From the NCBI GenBank assembly GCA_022925895.1, contig JAKSYS010000119.1:50166-114165 (forward strand): a stretch of DNA of 64,000 bases, written 5' to 3'. This stretch comes from Fragilaria crotonensis. Lineage: Eukaryota > Bacillariophyta > Fragilariophyceae > Fragilariales > Fragilariaceae. The notes below the pieces were generated by a model that saw only the letters and a program-made list of their open reading frames with translations, searched no databases and was not told the origin of the DNA. Both the position numbers and the translations under genes were made by a program. Below, in pieces: positions 46,327 through 56,751 of this stretch; position 1 is the stretch's first letter; every line of letters starts with the position of its first letter.

Positions 46327-47621
46327 ATCGTTACCAGGATGCAGACTGCTTTCGTTGAATGGCTATTGCATCAGCCAGCTTATTTTATGAAAGTGTGAAT
46401 CTTGTGACGATCGCCAGCGAGAGTCGAAACCGAAAACCAACATTCAAGCGGACAGAAAGTCGGTTCCTTTGAATAAAGTCAAAGAATTTGCGCAAGAAGG
46501 CGACATAGACGGTACAATCCTAATCCTTTATAATCGATTAGGCCTATTTGTCCGTCAACTAAATTGTGGACTTTCCTTGTCGTCCACCACGAACGGCGGC
46601 GCGATCGATACTTCCTGTAGAGTCGGGATCTCGAACCATCCTCTCCCTTGGTGTCACTTTCATCCAATTTGACATGAACGTATTGTTCCCCCATGCCGCG
46701 ACGGTAGTTGGTCGCTCGTACACGATTTCATCACTAAATGTAAAACGCATTGCGTGGACTACCCATGTTATAGCCTACAGCCATCATCACCTACCGGTAG
46801 TCATTGATCATCCGTCCACACCCGGTCTAGCAGAATACTACTTGTCATATGTGGTTGCACCATCGAGCGCTGGGATGCCACATGCTTAGATCATTTGCCT
46901 ATGTCATAGAGCTAAGGCAGTCAACAATAGTGGAGTGCATGTGGAGGCCAAAACAGAACAACTACTACTCTAGAGGACGACATGTTTGGACCACACACAC
47001 GTCGTCTATCGAAAGATTCCTGGCAACAAGGTTGTTGCGTGGTTGCCACAAACAAACTACGAGAGGACGCTGAAACTCTACTTGAGGTGTCACAGGATAG
47101 TTGTGGTAGACAGGAAAAACGACCGCAGCGAAGAGAGGAAGTGGAATGGCAGCAGATGACATGGGGAGAACCGAACTGGAGGCGCTTTGCAGCGGTCAAT
47201 TTGCGTGAGCAACCCCGGCCAGTGGCATTCGTAGGAGTAGTCAACGAGTTCCGCAGATTCGTTGCCGCAACCAAGTAGCTCACTGAAAAGCGACTGGCTC
47301 GTCGAATCTTCCTCAAACAGCGCCAACTTCGTCCGGGATCCCGTCTGTGCTTTTGGATTGACCACCCCATGAACTCGCCTTGGACAAAACGAAACGCAGG
47401 AAAGCTCCATAAAAATCAAGATGTGATGTTGTCTTTGTCTATTATTTCAAACAACATTCTCGCTTCTTCGAACGAAAATCCAGAAACAACCCTCCATTCA
47501 TCACCAACACAATGACTCTCATGTGCATTGATAATAACCCCTTCCATTCTCATGGTTGCCCAACCTCGTTTTAAGCCAAAACTTTGATGTACTGTCGCGA
47601 CGCGTAGCAATAACGTAGAAC
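46327..47621. other. intergenic with one degraded frame
   Basis: A plus-strand frame at 46982-47278 (98 codons, including EVEWQQMTWGEPNWRRF) continues in the same frame after one TAG to about 47513 with basic coding-looking sequence (LTEKRLARRIFLKQRQLRP). No family was recognised. It may be a gene fragment with a nonsense mutation, or chance. Confidence 0.3.
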
Positions 47622-47861
47622 TCAGTACATACCCGCTTCGGTCTTGCGGCGCCAATTGTCCGCATCAGGGTCGAACAAAAAGTTCGAATCGTCCGTGAAG
47701 CTGAGATCAAAGGTGAGAGTAAAAAAGAGAACAACAGTCAGAGTTGTCCATTGGATCCACGCTGTGCTTCCGGTGCCTTCATGGTAAGATGCAAAGGCGA
47801 CGAAGATGAAGAAGATAAGCAACAGGGCCTGCACGTTTTGACGATAATTGAAAATCGCCAT
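47622..47861 (-). CDS. small two-helix membrane protein
   Basis: 79 residues. MAIFNYRQNVQ is followed by two hydrophobic segments, ALLLIFFIFVAFASY (about 12-26) and WIQWTTLTVVLFFTLTFDL (about 35-53), then an acidic tail (DDSNFLFDPDADNWRRK). The ATG lies in AAGATGGCG and a TATATAAAA box sits about 80 bases upstream. The frame may be spliced near its end: GTATGT follows GAAGCGG at about 47633, and a minus-strand frame to 47416 ends LFEIIDKDNITS, but I could not identify a firm acceptor. Family unknown. Confidence 0.5.
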   Translation of the reverse strand: MAIFNYRQNVQALLLIFFIFVAFASYHEGTGSTAWIQWTTLTVVLFFTLTFDLSFTDDSNFLFDPDADNWRRKTEAGMY

Positions 47862-47941
47862 CTTGAAATCAACTTGTGTGGAGTTTTTTGTTTTGCGAGG
47901 GAGCTCAACTAACTGGTGGTGTTCTCGAACGGGTTCGGCGA

Positions 47942-47950
47942 TTTTATATA
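47942..47950 (-). promoter_or_regulatory. TATA box
   Basis: TATATAAAA on the minus strand, about 80 bases upstream of the small membrane-protein ATG. Confidence 0.5.
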
Positions 47951-48995
47951 CATCTCTAAGGGATCTTCGAGAGATAGAAATTTAGCTTTTTCCCCTTCAA
48001 ATGAAACCGTCACTTACCGGAATTTCCGGCGCAGAGACTGGATATTCTAAATCAGCAATGCTGTTGGTTTGGCGTTTCTTCTGCGGAATCTAGTTTTCGT
48101 GTGGAGATTTATTAGACTACGGTAGAGCGAACTACCTTGTCGAAGGAAGTGACAGAAAAATGTCTCCAACATCCCAATTCCCAATCGCTCAACCGAACCT
48201 GTTTTACTCTAGAGGAATACGCCGTGGGTGGGATATCAGGACAATCCGCACTCATTTATGACTCAGTATAAAATACTTCGTACTCTAATACTCAGTATAT
48301 GACGACATATAGGATTCCTAGGTGCCTTCTCTGGATGACCCCGTTTTCCACTGCCGGCCGGAATCTAATTGACGATTGTCATAGGATAACTTACGAAGCA
48401 GGGGGTGGCAGCGGACATCCGGAAACGTCCCCTCTGCGTGGTGCATGTACTGAGCTTGACGTAGAAGGTAGTTAGGGATTCCAGTAAATTCATAGCAGCC
48501 CGCGACGAATTCATTGCCAAAAGTGTCTGAGTTCCAATCTACTGCCGATTCTACTAGAGATTTTTGCTGACGGTTTCAAGCGCTGAAAAATGAGAAGATT
48601 CAGTCGCAACACGTAGAAATGAAACGTGTGCCATTGAGAATGCATTGCTGGAGTGCCACTAGACATTTAGTTGAAGTTCGAGGCTCGAGCGATTGTGAAC
48701 GACATGTCTTCGTTCAAGAACTATACGACGCTCAACACTCGACAATTAATAGTTTTGATATGCCTGGCACTCAGTACTATCGTTGTACTGGTGAAATTAC
48801 CTGATACATGGTACTCCTACGTATGAATATATATATTCTCAATTCTCACCCATGACCCATGACCCATGACCCATGATCCCATGATGCAAGTGGAATCAGT
48901 ATATCTTGTAAGTTTCGAAACCAGGAAAAGGTGCACTTTGCTGCATGTAGCTACTCTTGATTAGAGCGAACATTTACATTTAGCTTTCCGCTAAA
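47951..48995. other. intergenic region upstream of the second LRR gene
   Basis: No gene recognised. A 61-codon frame at 48619-48804 has no support. It includes the 7-bp repeat listed separately. Confidence 0.45.
48848..48875. repeat. 7-bp tandem repeat (ACCCATG)
   Basis: Four perfect ACCCATG units followed by degenerate ATCCCATGATG, about 120 bases before the LRR start codon. Confidence 0.85.
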
Positions 48996-51518
48996 ATGCA
49001 ACGAGATACTGATCGAGGCACCGATGCTGCTGCCTCCTCCGATGCTGACAACGATGACCATTCTCGTCTCAATGAAAATCAAGATGAAAGCATTCATGAT
49101 GCCGCGTTAGACAGCAGAGATGAAGGACTCGATGAAACGGGCTCGCTTGCTCACGGTACAGATCATGCGTCTCATCTCCGCCAAGTATCGCATTCCACCC
49201 CCTCTCAGCTTGGTGGCACTCCAGTGAATCTCAAGCAACGCGCGCTGACTAACTCCCCTGCCTTAACTGCCCGACGGCTAGCGTTATTAGCTCAATTTGA
49301 ACAAGACTTGAATGCCAAGGCACAAGCTGCTGGTCAGGTGCCACCGTCAGGAGAACTATCTCTGATGTGGAAAGGAGGCATGGCATTCACATCAGATGAT
49401 GTGAATGATAACGCTTCATTGACGACAGAAACCAACAAAAGCTCACTTCAGGACTCATTGAAGAACTCCGAAAACAAGCATCAATCGGATGTCGAAGACC
49501 AGTATTATGATGATCAAGCAACTAGCGCGGATGGGATGGACGCTTCTTGTACAGAGAGTGCCCCAGGTGATGTTGAGAACGTGACTCGTCCCATCCTCAA
49601 TGGTTACAGGGATGATGGGACGGACTTTTCCGCAGTGAGCGCTCCAGGTGATGTCGAGAACGTTACAAGATTGCTTCTCACGGCTCCCCGTACGAGCTTG
49701 GCCATCGACCCCTTCGAGAATACGCCTAGCTTGATTCTCCCCGACTTCGACGACGAGGAGGCTGGCATTTCCTCAGTTAGTAGCCTCGGTGATCGCGTGA
49801 ATGGGAGTCGACGCATTCCATCGGAAGATCAAACAGATCCCGCTGTGGCATCCAACGACGAAACTCAAGTCCGCGAAGATGTAGTCGCTAGACCCGTCGA
49901 TGACGAAAACGACGAGATCCCATTTAGCGCAGAAACCATCGATCCTGTCGCAAAGCCACCTCTTTTTAAGAGTTTGCGATTCTATTTTTGGTTATTGGTT
50001 TGTACGTTCGTCCTTGCTGCCATAGCTGCGGTTGCTACAGTTGCTTCGTTAAAGTTACAAGCTCAAGCTCCGGCGCAAAATGCGACTCCAAGTGCTTCAG
50101 TGGAAGGATCAGATGTATACTCCTCATTTGTGGCACTTCTTGGAGAAGGGGCCTTTGAGTCTGCAGACAGCCATGCAAGACAAGCTGCCCATTGGATGAT
50201 TTACGACGATGAAATGAGACTCACTACGGCTTCTGAAAATTTGATCCAGCGCTTTCTACTTTGCCTATTCTACTTGGCGACAACACAAAACGCGCCATGG
50301 CGGTCCTGCGGTCGTTCTTCGGAGCCGGAAATGGTCAATTGCACGTACCTATACATAATTGATGTAGATTTTTCGCTCAAGTACGGAGGTAGCCGTCAGG
50401 TCGGTCCCGAGACGCTGTTGTTCGACAAAATCCCATCAAACCGCTGGTTATCTTCCACGCATGAGTGTCTATGGGCTGGTGTCGTATGCGACCCTAACTA
50501 CGCAATAATGGGTCTTGATCTCGGGGGCCATGGTATTAAGGCAACCCTCCCTTCCGAGCTCGGTCTGTTGTCGACTCTTCAGGGCCTCGTGTTTTATTGG
50601 AACGAGTTCTTTGGTACCTTGCCGTCAGAGTTGGCAGCATTGTCCGTGTTGACCCGTATTGAGTTCAACTCAAATTACCTCACAGGCACTATTCCCCAGC
50701 GTTGGTCTGATTTTGCGCATATCCAGCTTATTAACATTGGCGACAATATGCTATCGGGCACGTGGCCGATGGGGTTGAATAACTTGGGGAGCTTGAGGGG
50801 GGTGTATGTCTTCGAAAATCTTATCTCTGGCGCGCTGCCGACAGAAATTGCGCTCCTTTCCAACTTAGGTAAGTGTTGTCCATGGGAATGGCAGGTGTTT
50901 TTCTGACTCCGAACCCCTCAATTTTTGATTCCTGTTTCTCTGGCTATACAAGTGCAACTGCGATTTTCACGAAACCGGTTAAGCGGACCTGTGCCTACTG
51001 AACTCGGAACCCTAGGAAGTTTGGATGAGTTGTGGTTGCAAGGGAATGGTTTTAATGGAACACTTCCTTCCGAACTTGCCAAGTTGAGTTTACTCACAGA
51101 TTTGCGAATTCATCAAAATGCACTTACTGGCACAATCCCCGAGCAATATTACGGAATGACGAAGTTAACCAGATTGGAAGTGGGCGATATGAATCTCACT
51201 GGCACTATCAGTACCAAGATCGGAAACCTGACTTCACTGGACACATATTCCGTCCGAAACAATCAGTTGCATGGGACCATCCCGACCGAGATGGGGCTCC
51301 TCAAAGGGTTGCGGAGTGTGTGGCTCCAGGGCAACGGAATTGCAGGCAGCGTTCCCTTGGAACTGTGCGCCCTTCGATCTCCCACTGGATTTTCCGATCT
51401 TATTGCTGACTGCGCTCCACCCGAGGATTCCCTCACACCCCATGTGGATTGCCTGTACCAATGCTGCACTACATGCTGCGAATATGGCACTAAATTCTGC
51501 GTGGATGTTGATCCGTGA
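48996..51518 (+). CDS. LRR receptor-like protein, two exons
   Basis: Exons 48996-50868 and 50953-51518 encode 812 residues. The 84-bp intron (GTAAGT...ATACAAG) is phase 1 and cuts after LSNL of a repeat, as in the LRR gene at 28.9-31.1 kb. The N-terminal 330 residues are acidic, Ser/Asp rich and contain the repeated motif APGDVENVTR (about 190 and 215) with a degenerate third copy. One helix (about 333-353, FWLLVCTFVLAAIAAVATVA) follows. The extracellular part has a cap (WLSSTHECLWAGVVC) and about ten plant-type repeats, for example LDELWLQGNGFNGTLPSEL. It ends in a Cys-rich tail (CLYQCCTTCCEYGTKFC). No kinase domain is visible. A membrane receptor or adhesion role is inferred; the ligand is unknown. 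Confidence 0.85.
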
Positions 51519-53043
51519 AGAATTAAATCGGCCAAGTTGGAATGGCACGAAAAAAGGACAGTTGTGTCGTGATGCTTCTGCATATTGATTCTTGTATTTG
51601 TATTTTAGGTTATTATCTCGCACTTGCAAAGTGTTTCGTAAAATGGTTCTTGTTAAAGATACAAGTGAATCTCATTTTTGCAAGGGGAATGTTTGACGAA
51701 AGTCGTACGACGACGAAGAATAGCATGTCGCCAACAGTAGTTGTTCTAGAGTTAAATGATCTAAGGTTGTTGACTTGGATGATATTCGGAGTACAGTACA
51801 TGGACTTAATTGCGCCTAAACACCCCAAGACTTTACAAGGAAGGGCCTTCACAAGGTCTGCAGGAGGCGGGAATGGGGAGGACACATCCATACAGTGAAC
51901 GCTGTACAATCCCAAAATTTCAAAACCAACGTGATTCGTAGTATATGACGTCTGCATATCTGTGATCTCAATTACTCAAATCCTGCCCACACTTTCTCGC
52001 ATTCAAGAATCATAACACACAATAAATATATTTGTCATTTGTTCTGTGGATCGCAGTTTCAACCCTGGCAAACGACATTGGCATTGTTGTCGTTGAAGGA
52101 TGCCTTGGTCTAGTGCCATGGTGGGCAGTAGCTGTAGTGGGAGGGTGAGTCGTCGTCTTGAGCGCAAGGTATGTTCTCGATCCTTTGATGCCATATGTTG
52201 TTCCACTGATTTCTTCGCAAACATCTCATGACTGTTTGTTCTCGTCGATTCCTTTTTTCTTATTGTTGTTGATGCATATTAACAGTCAGCGAAGCTGCGA
52301 TTCCGGCAAGGATCCGTGGTGGGGACAAACAATGGGTGCAAAACATGGAATGGGATTACAACTATCGATATGGCTTCCCTTGCATATGTCGAGACAGACG
52401 ATGGGATAATTCAGTGATTGCTTCGGACAGCCCAACGAACCATGTGTTGTCTGATTGAAAGGTATACTGTTCTACTCGACCCGTTGGGTCGCCGTCCAAT
52501 GTTCCAAATCAATACATCATTCCCAATTTGAGATTTGGATGGCGACCCAATGGGTCGAGTATAACTGTCACTAATGTGCTCTGTGACCCAATCGGGTTAC
52601 AGTGCACCTTTCAATTCGACAACACATGGTTCTTGATGCAGTCCGAAGCAATCACAGAAGTATGCCAAGAAATTCTACCAATCACCACTGCGTAACCTCG
52701 TTCTTGTCACTGGAGGCTCCATCTTCTTCTTACCAGGGACGAACATGGCAACATTCTACTTGTTTCATCAATCGCACCCTCGTCTCCAATGCTGATCAAT
52801 GCTGATGAAAGTATTGATCTGCATTGGAAATGAAAGTGCAATCGATTACGTACAAGTAAACTAGCTTTGGTTCTCACGGTGGTGAAGCTCTTGGTCTTGC
52901 ATTCGTTATACATCACGTTCAAAGTGTTACAGTACATTCAATCCATGTCCTTGTTCTGGGCCATGAGAGATGGAGGGAAATCATGCCCATAAAGCAGAGA
53001 ATGATATTGTACAGGAGCAACTTCGTCGTTTGACGTAATCGTT
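51519..53043. other. intergenic, no gene recognised
   Basis: Short frames only. It contains the inverted repeat at 52454-52615. Confidence 0.5.
52454..52615. repeat. inverted repeat / foldback sequence
   Basis: Outer arms ATTGAAAGGT (52454-52463) and ACCTTTCAAT (52606-52615) are perfect complements. Inner arms 52474-52499 and 52535-52560 are complementary over 26 bases with two mismatches, and each contains a near-palindrome of the form GACCC-TTGGGTC. A third related copy (GACCCAATCGGGTT) lies at about 52585-52598. The sequence could fold into a hairpin or be a small foldback element. Confidence 0.8.
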
Positions 53044-54180
53044 TCAAATGGAGTTCCCGGCACGACAAGCATCCTCTGCTTTCTGTAACAACGTCGCTAC
53101 ACCTGGACGAGCTGAGTAGTAGCTGTGGGGATAGGATGGGATCGATTGATCCCATAAGTCTTGCGCAGTTTCTGACGCATCGTTGCAGATCATTAGTAAA
53201 CGCTCCATGCCAGCCCCATATATTGCAACGTATCCGTGTCGTGATAGCGTGTTCTCGGATGGGTCAATCGCCAGGTCTGTTAAAAAGGGGAGTTTTGTCT
53301 CGTCAAGTTGACCCACCAAGCTTGTTCTGATGCCAGTTTGTGTCTCGACAACCCATAAACTTGGAGGCAATGACTGACAAGGCTCAAATCCTAATGAATA
53401 CCACCCATCTGCTCCTCCCCAGTCCCGATCAATGATGGTCACGATATCATCTGGTGAATGGTTTCGGATAAAGGTTTTGACCAATTTCGATATTCCACCA
53501 ACGACGGCACCCTTGGAACAGTAGCGCACCAATTCCACGGAACGATGGATTCTCCCACGGCGCATCACGTTCCGTGGGGCCGAAAAGGCGGCGACTGCCA
53601 CCAATTCCATCTCCTTGTCCTCGTTGTCCTCGTGGTGCCGAGGATACATGAGTCCATAGTAGTGCTTACAATTGGACACACCTCCCCATAAATGATGTTG
53701 AGTCAAGAAAGCGACCGCCTCGTGTTTTGAGAGACGTTGCGCCGTAGTTTTGCGAGCAAAGACGCGTTGAAATTGATGATGTTGTTGGTTGGCAGGTCCT
53801 CGTCCCACCGCAAATAATGCCAACTTGTGAAACAGTCGAGCATGTACAATGGTCGGATGTTGATTCCAAACATCTTGATGCAAATGAATGATAGTCTCGT
53901 TAGTCCGTGCGTCAGTCAGTTCCTTCGTTAGAGTGGGCGACCGGGGCTTGGTAGGGAGCAAATGCAACTTTGTCGTTTGGTTCGAAATGGCAAGCATGCA
54001 ACAGGTTCCTTCCGTTTCAGCATCGTACGTCCAACTAACTTCATGACTATCGAGCCATTCTGTAACCTCATGTATGAATGGATGGAGATTGAGATAACGC
54101 GAAAGTGAAAGAGAAAACAGAACAAGCAGCGAAGAAATCAGCATTGAAACTGATGGAGGGAGTTTGTTTGTGGTTTTCAT
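53044..54180 (-). CDS. protein with phage homing-endonuclease-associated domain, N-terminal signal anchor
   Basis: 378 residues, no intron. Residues about 12-28 form one hydrophobic helix (MLISSLLVLFSLSLSRYL), a signal peptide or anchor. The middle resembles the C-terminal module of phage and mimivirus-type Vsr/Hef-like homing endonucleases: IIHLHQDVWNQHPTIVHARL (97-116; phage versions read like H-x-F-E-D-E-W with I-V-x-S-R-I), LSKHEAVAFLTQHHLWGG (150-167), ELVAVAAFSAPR (192-203), VELVRYCSKGAVVGGISKLV (215-234) and IIDRDWGGADGWYSLGFEP (249-267). The preceding nuclease core (Y-N-G-x-x-W-H-S-E) is not present, so catalytic activity is doubtful. The remaining C-terminus is unassigned. I rely on recalled family patterns, not a search. 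Location in a plastid, mitochondrion or the secretory route is open. Confidence 0.7.
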   Translation of the reverse strand: MKTTNKLPPSVSMLISSLLVLFSLSLSRYLNLHPFIHEVTEWLDSHEVSWTYDAETEGTCCMLAISNQTTKLHLLPTKPRSPTLTKELTDARTNETIIHLHQDVWNQHPTIVHARLFHKLALFAVGRGPANQQHHQFQRVFARKTTAQRLSKHEAVAFLTQHHLWGGVSNCKHYYGLMYPRHHEDNEDKEMELVAVAAFSAPRNVMRRGRIHRSVELVRYCSKGAVVGGISKLVKTFIRNHSPDDIVTIIDRDWGGADGWYSLGFEPCQSLPPSLWVVETQTGIRTSLVGQLDETKLPFLTDLAIDPSENTLSRHGYVAIYGAGMERLLMICNDASETAQDLWDQSIPSYPHSYYSARPGVATLLQKAEDACRAGNSI

Positions 54181-55440
54181 CGTGGGCTTTGCGTGCTATT
54201 CGCTCCGTACTGGTACTCCCTACCACAGTACTGTACTACCGGTAATAGTGTCTATCCACCCGACGGGGTTGTATTACCACGTATTTGCCTATGTTGGATG
54301 CTGCTTCCCGTTATCTTGGAGAAGGACCATTGGACTCCAAACTTGGCCAATCTACTTGGAACAGTAAAAGGTTTCATGGTTTAAATAGTAGGCAATTGAT
54401 GAATGTTGTTTGTAATGAAGTTGTTAAAGAAATTCTGGAGCTTTTATTTTCTCATGAAGTTTTTGGGTTCTGGGAATTCTCCAGACCATGATATTCATGC
54501 TGTCACAGCTGATCTTCATCAATGTGACTTCCCATTGCGAAAACCAAGCTTTGCAACAGAGTGGTCTGCTGCTGCGTTGACACAACCCCATCATCCACCA
54601 AGCAAGAAGCAATTGTGTCATGACTTTGATTACGTTTGCCATCTTGCTCTGGGATTGGAGAACGCAAAGGTAGGCAATTGCGACCATATGATACATTGAT
54701 GGCTTTCAGGTTGCTATAGGCAGTTAGTAGTGACAGTGCGTCGCATCCGAATTCACATTGGACGGGGGTCCCATCGTGAACGTTACGGCGAACCTTCATA
54801 CGGTGACGCGACGCGGTTCATAAAGTCACCAAAACAATGGGACACAAAAAATGCTACGAGACACGCTACAGCACCTCCGCCTTCAAACGTGTCCATTCGA
54901 TAGTATTGGTCACGAACTACTGTTAACAGAATTCAGCGATCAGCGTTACGGCGTTCTCTTGTCTTTTTCAGGAAAGGACACTTGGCTCTGCAAGTTCTGG
55001 GAACGCACCTCTCCTGGTACTTTAAGTAAAACATGCAATTGATGGAATGATTTGTCGAATCTACATGAAGTGACCAATAATACATTAGCATCCGTTGTCT
55101 CACCATCCACGGGCGGGCGATTCTTGTACTCGGCGCACATCACCTCGACATTTAAAGCGTTTTGCTTATGAACATATATGTATGCAAATGTGGATAATCT
55201 ATGATGATGAAATCCTTTCATATAGCATCTACTGTGCTGTAGCTCCCTCGTAATGCACCTATTGCAGCGGCGAGAATTGGCATCATCCGTTAATTACCTT
55301 CATAATATCTTCGGGACTGATACCTTGAAAAAGATGGAAGCTTCAATCTGCCGCTGCAAAAGTCAGAACTTCTTCCGAAGTCAACAAAGAGGCCAACAGC
55401 AAGCCCACAAAACAACAAAAGTAAGAGACCTCTATCGACG
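54181..55440. other. intergenic, no gene recognised
   Basis: GTAC-rich words near 54205-54245; otherwise short frames without domains. The right end is the presumed promoter of the next gene. Confidence 0.5.
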
Positions 55441-56751
55441 ATGACTGGGCTCAAAACAGTTGACTACTCCATCGACCGAGAGTTTGATGCCATCTTGAAG
55501 GCGAGAAGAACCTCCTCGAGATGGATGGCCCGAGACATGACGGCTGACGAGCCTCGCCGCGGCGGATTCGGAACGCCTGGCCAAAATGAGCTTTTGAGTA
55601 TGACGCACTTCGCCCATGAGAAGAGTCGTCGTGAAGATGTAGATCAGGATCACCTAGGTTTTCAACCTGGAGGAAGGAACTATGCATTTGCTCTGCTCAT
55701 GAAATCACGTCAAGTGCACGGAAAGAAAAGTGGATATAGCGACAGGAGCCTTGTTTCAGCCAACGTTGTGAGGCATTCTTCCGGCGAGCAACGCCAACAG
55801 CCCTCGGCAGCCGACGTGCTTGCAGCTCGCATTATCCAATCCAGTTTGGAATTATCAAATCGGTTGGCTCTGGTAACAGCTCCTGAAATCAGAGACCCTG
55901 ACCCCCCTCTCTCCGAGGAACCCACTATGGATTGCATTGTTTCCCCTAAACCCCCACTCTCCAACGAACCGACTGCGGATTGCATTGTTTCTGACGATTC
56001 TCATGTCGAGACTGAAGTGGATCCGACAGGCTGCAATTCTCTCGATGAAGCCTATGCGAGTGCTTGGAAGGGTGTGGCAATCGTAGGAAGCGGCTTGGTC
56101 GGTTGGTGTTCATTCGATGCATTAAAGACAGGATCGTTGGCATTCACCAAGAACGACGCCGACAAGGCCAAACCATCGAGGTCATTGTCTCCTATCGAAA
56201 CCCTTCACCCTACTGCTCCAAATGTTGTGGCTTCTGCTGAAACTACGTCGCACACTACCGCCACTGATGCTATAATGGATGCCATCGAAATGGCGCGTGA
56301 GGAAGCAAACGCTTTGGCCGCTGACACGGCTGTGATCATAGACTCCATCAACCTCAGTGATGCCTTTGAGATGGCACATGAAGAAGCTGCATTATTGATG
56401 GCGGAGGCCGTGGCGAATGTTGAAACGACTGCCAAGGTGTCGGAGTGGGGCATCGAGTCGGGGATGGGGCCCGCGACTAGCCCGTCGGGTGCCATTCGAG
56501 ATTCCCAGGAGAACGAAGAGACAATCATCGCCACCACGACTGAGAACTTGGAATCCACTGCCAAAACGATGGCCACTGGCACTGAGCCGGCCGGAGATGA
56601 ATCAGCGCGTTTGAGTGCAGGACCTGCCCAAGCGCAAGCTGAAAGTCTTGATCCGACAGAATCGGACGATGTACTGCTATTGAACGAGTTCCCGCCACAG
56701 GTTGGCGTGCAGTCTTCAACGACAAGCATGTCATCTCTTTTGACCGAGTGA
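55441..56751 (+). CDS. unknown protein, tandem paralogue A
   Basis: 436 residues, one exon, start MTGLKTVDYS. I recognise no known domain. It shares with the gene at 58.3 kb: the start MTG-x2-TV; DEPR in the N-terminus; a core motif GFQPGGRNYAFALLMKSRQV (residues 73-92); a block beginning AARIIQSSLE; a helix EMAHEEAALLMAEAVANVE near 310; and a C-terminal block ENLESTAKTMATGTEP. A repeated pair, PPLSEEPTMDCIVS and PPLSNEPTADCIVS, sits near 160-185. A short hydrophobic run GVAIVGSGLVGWCSF (about 212-226) could dip into a membrane but is weak. Overall acidic, Ala/Ser/Glu rich. Function unknown. Confidence 0.7.
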   Translation: MTGLKTVDYSIDREFDAILKARRTSSRWMARDMTADEPRRGGFGTPGQNELLSMTHFAHEKSRREDVDQDHLGFQPGGRNYAFALLMKSRQVHGKKSGYSDRSLVSANVVRHSSGEQRQQPSAADVLAARIIQSSLELSNRLALVTAPEIRDPDPPLSEEPTMDCIVSPKPPLSNEPTADCIVSDDSHVETEVDPTGCNSLDEAYASAWKGVAIVGSGLVGWCSFDALKTGSLAFTKNDADKAKPSRSLSPIETLHPTAPNVVASAETTSHTTATDAIMDAIEMAREEANALAADTAVIIDSINLSDAFEMAHEEAALLMAEAVANVETTAKVSEWGIESGMGPATSPSGAIRDSQENEETIIATTTENLESTAKTMATGTEPAGDESARLSAGPAQAQAESLDPTESDDVLLLNEFPPQVGVQSSTTSMSSLLTE

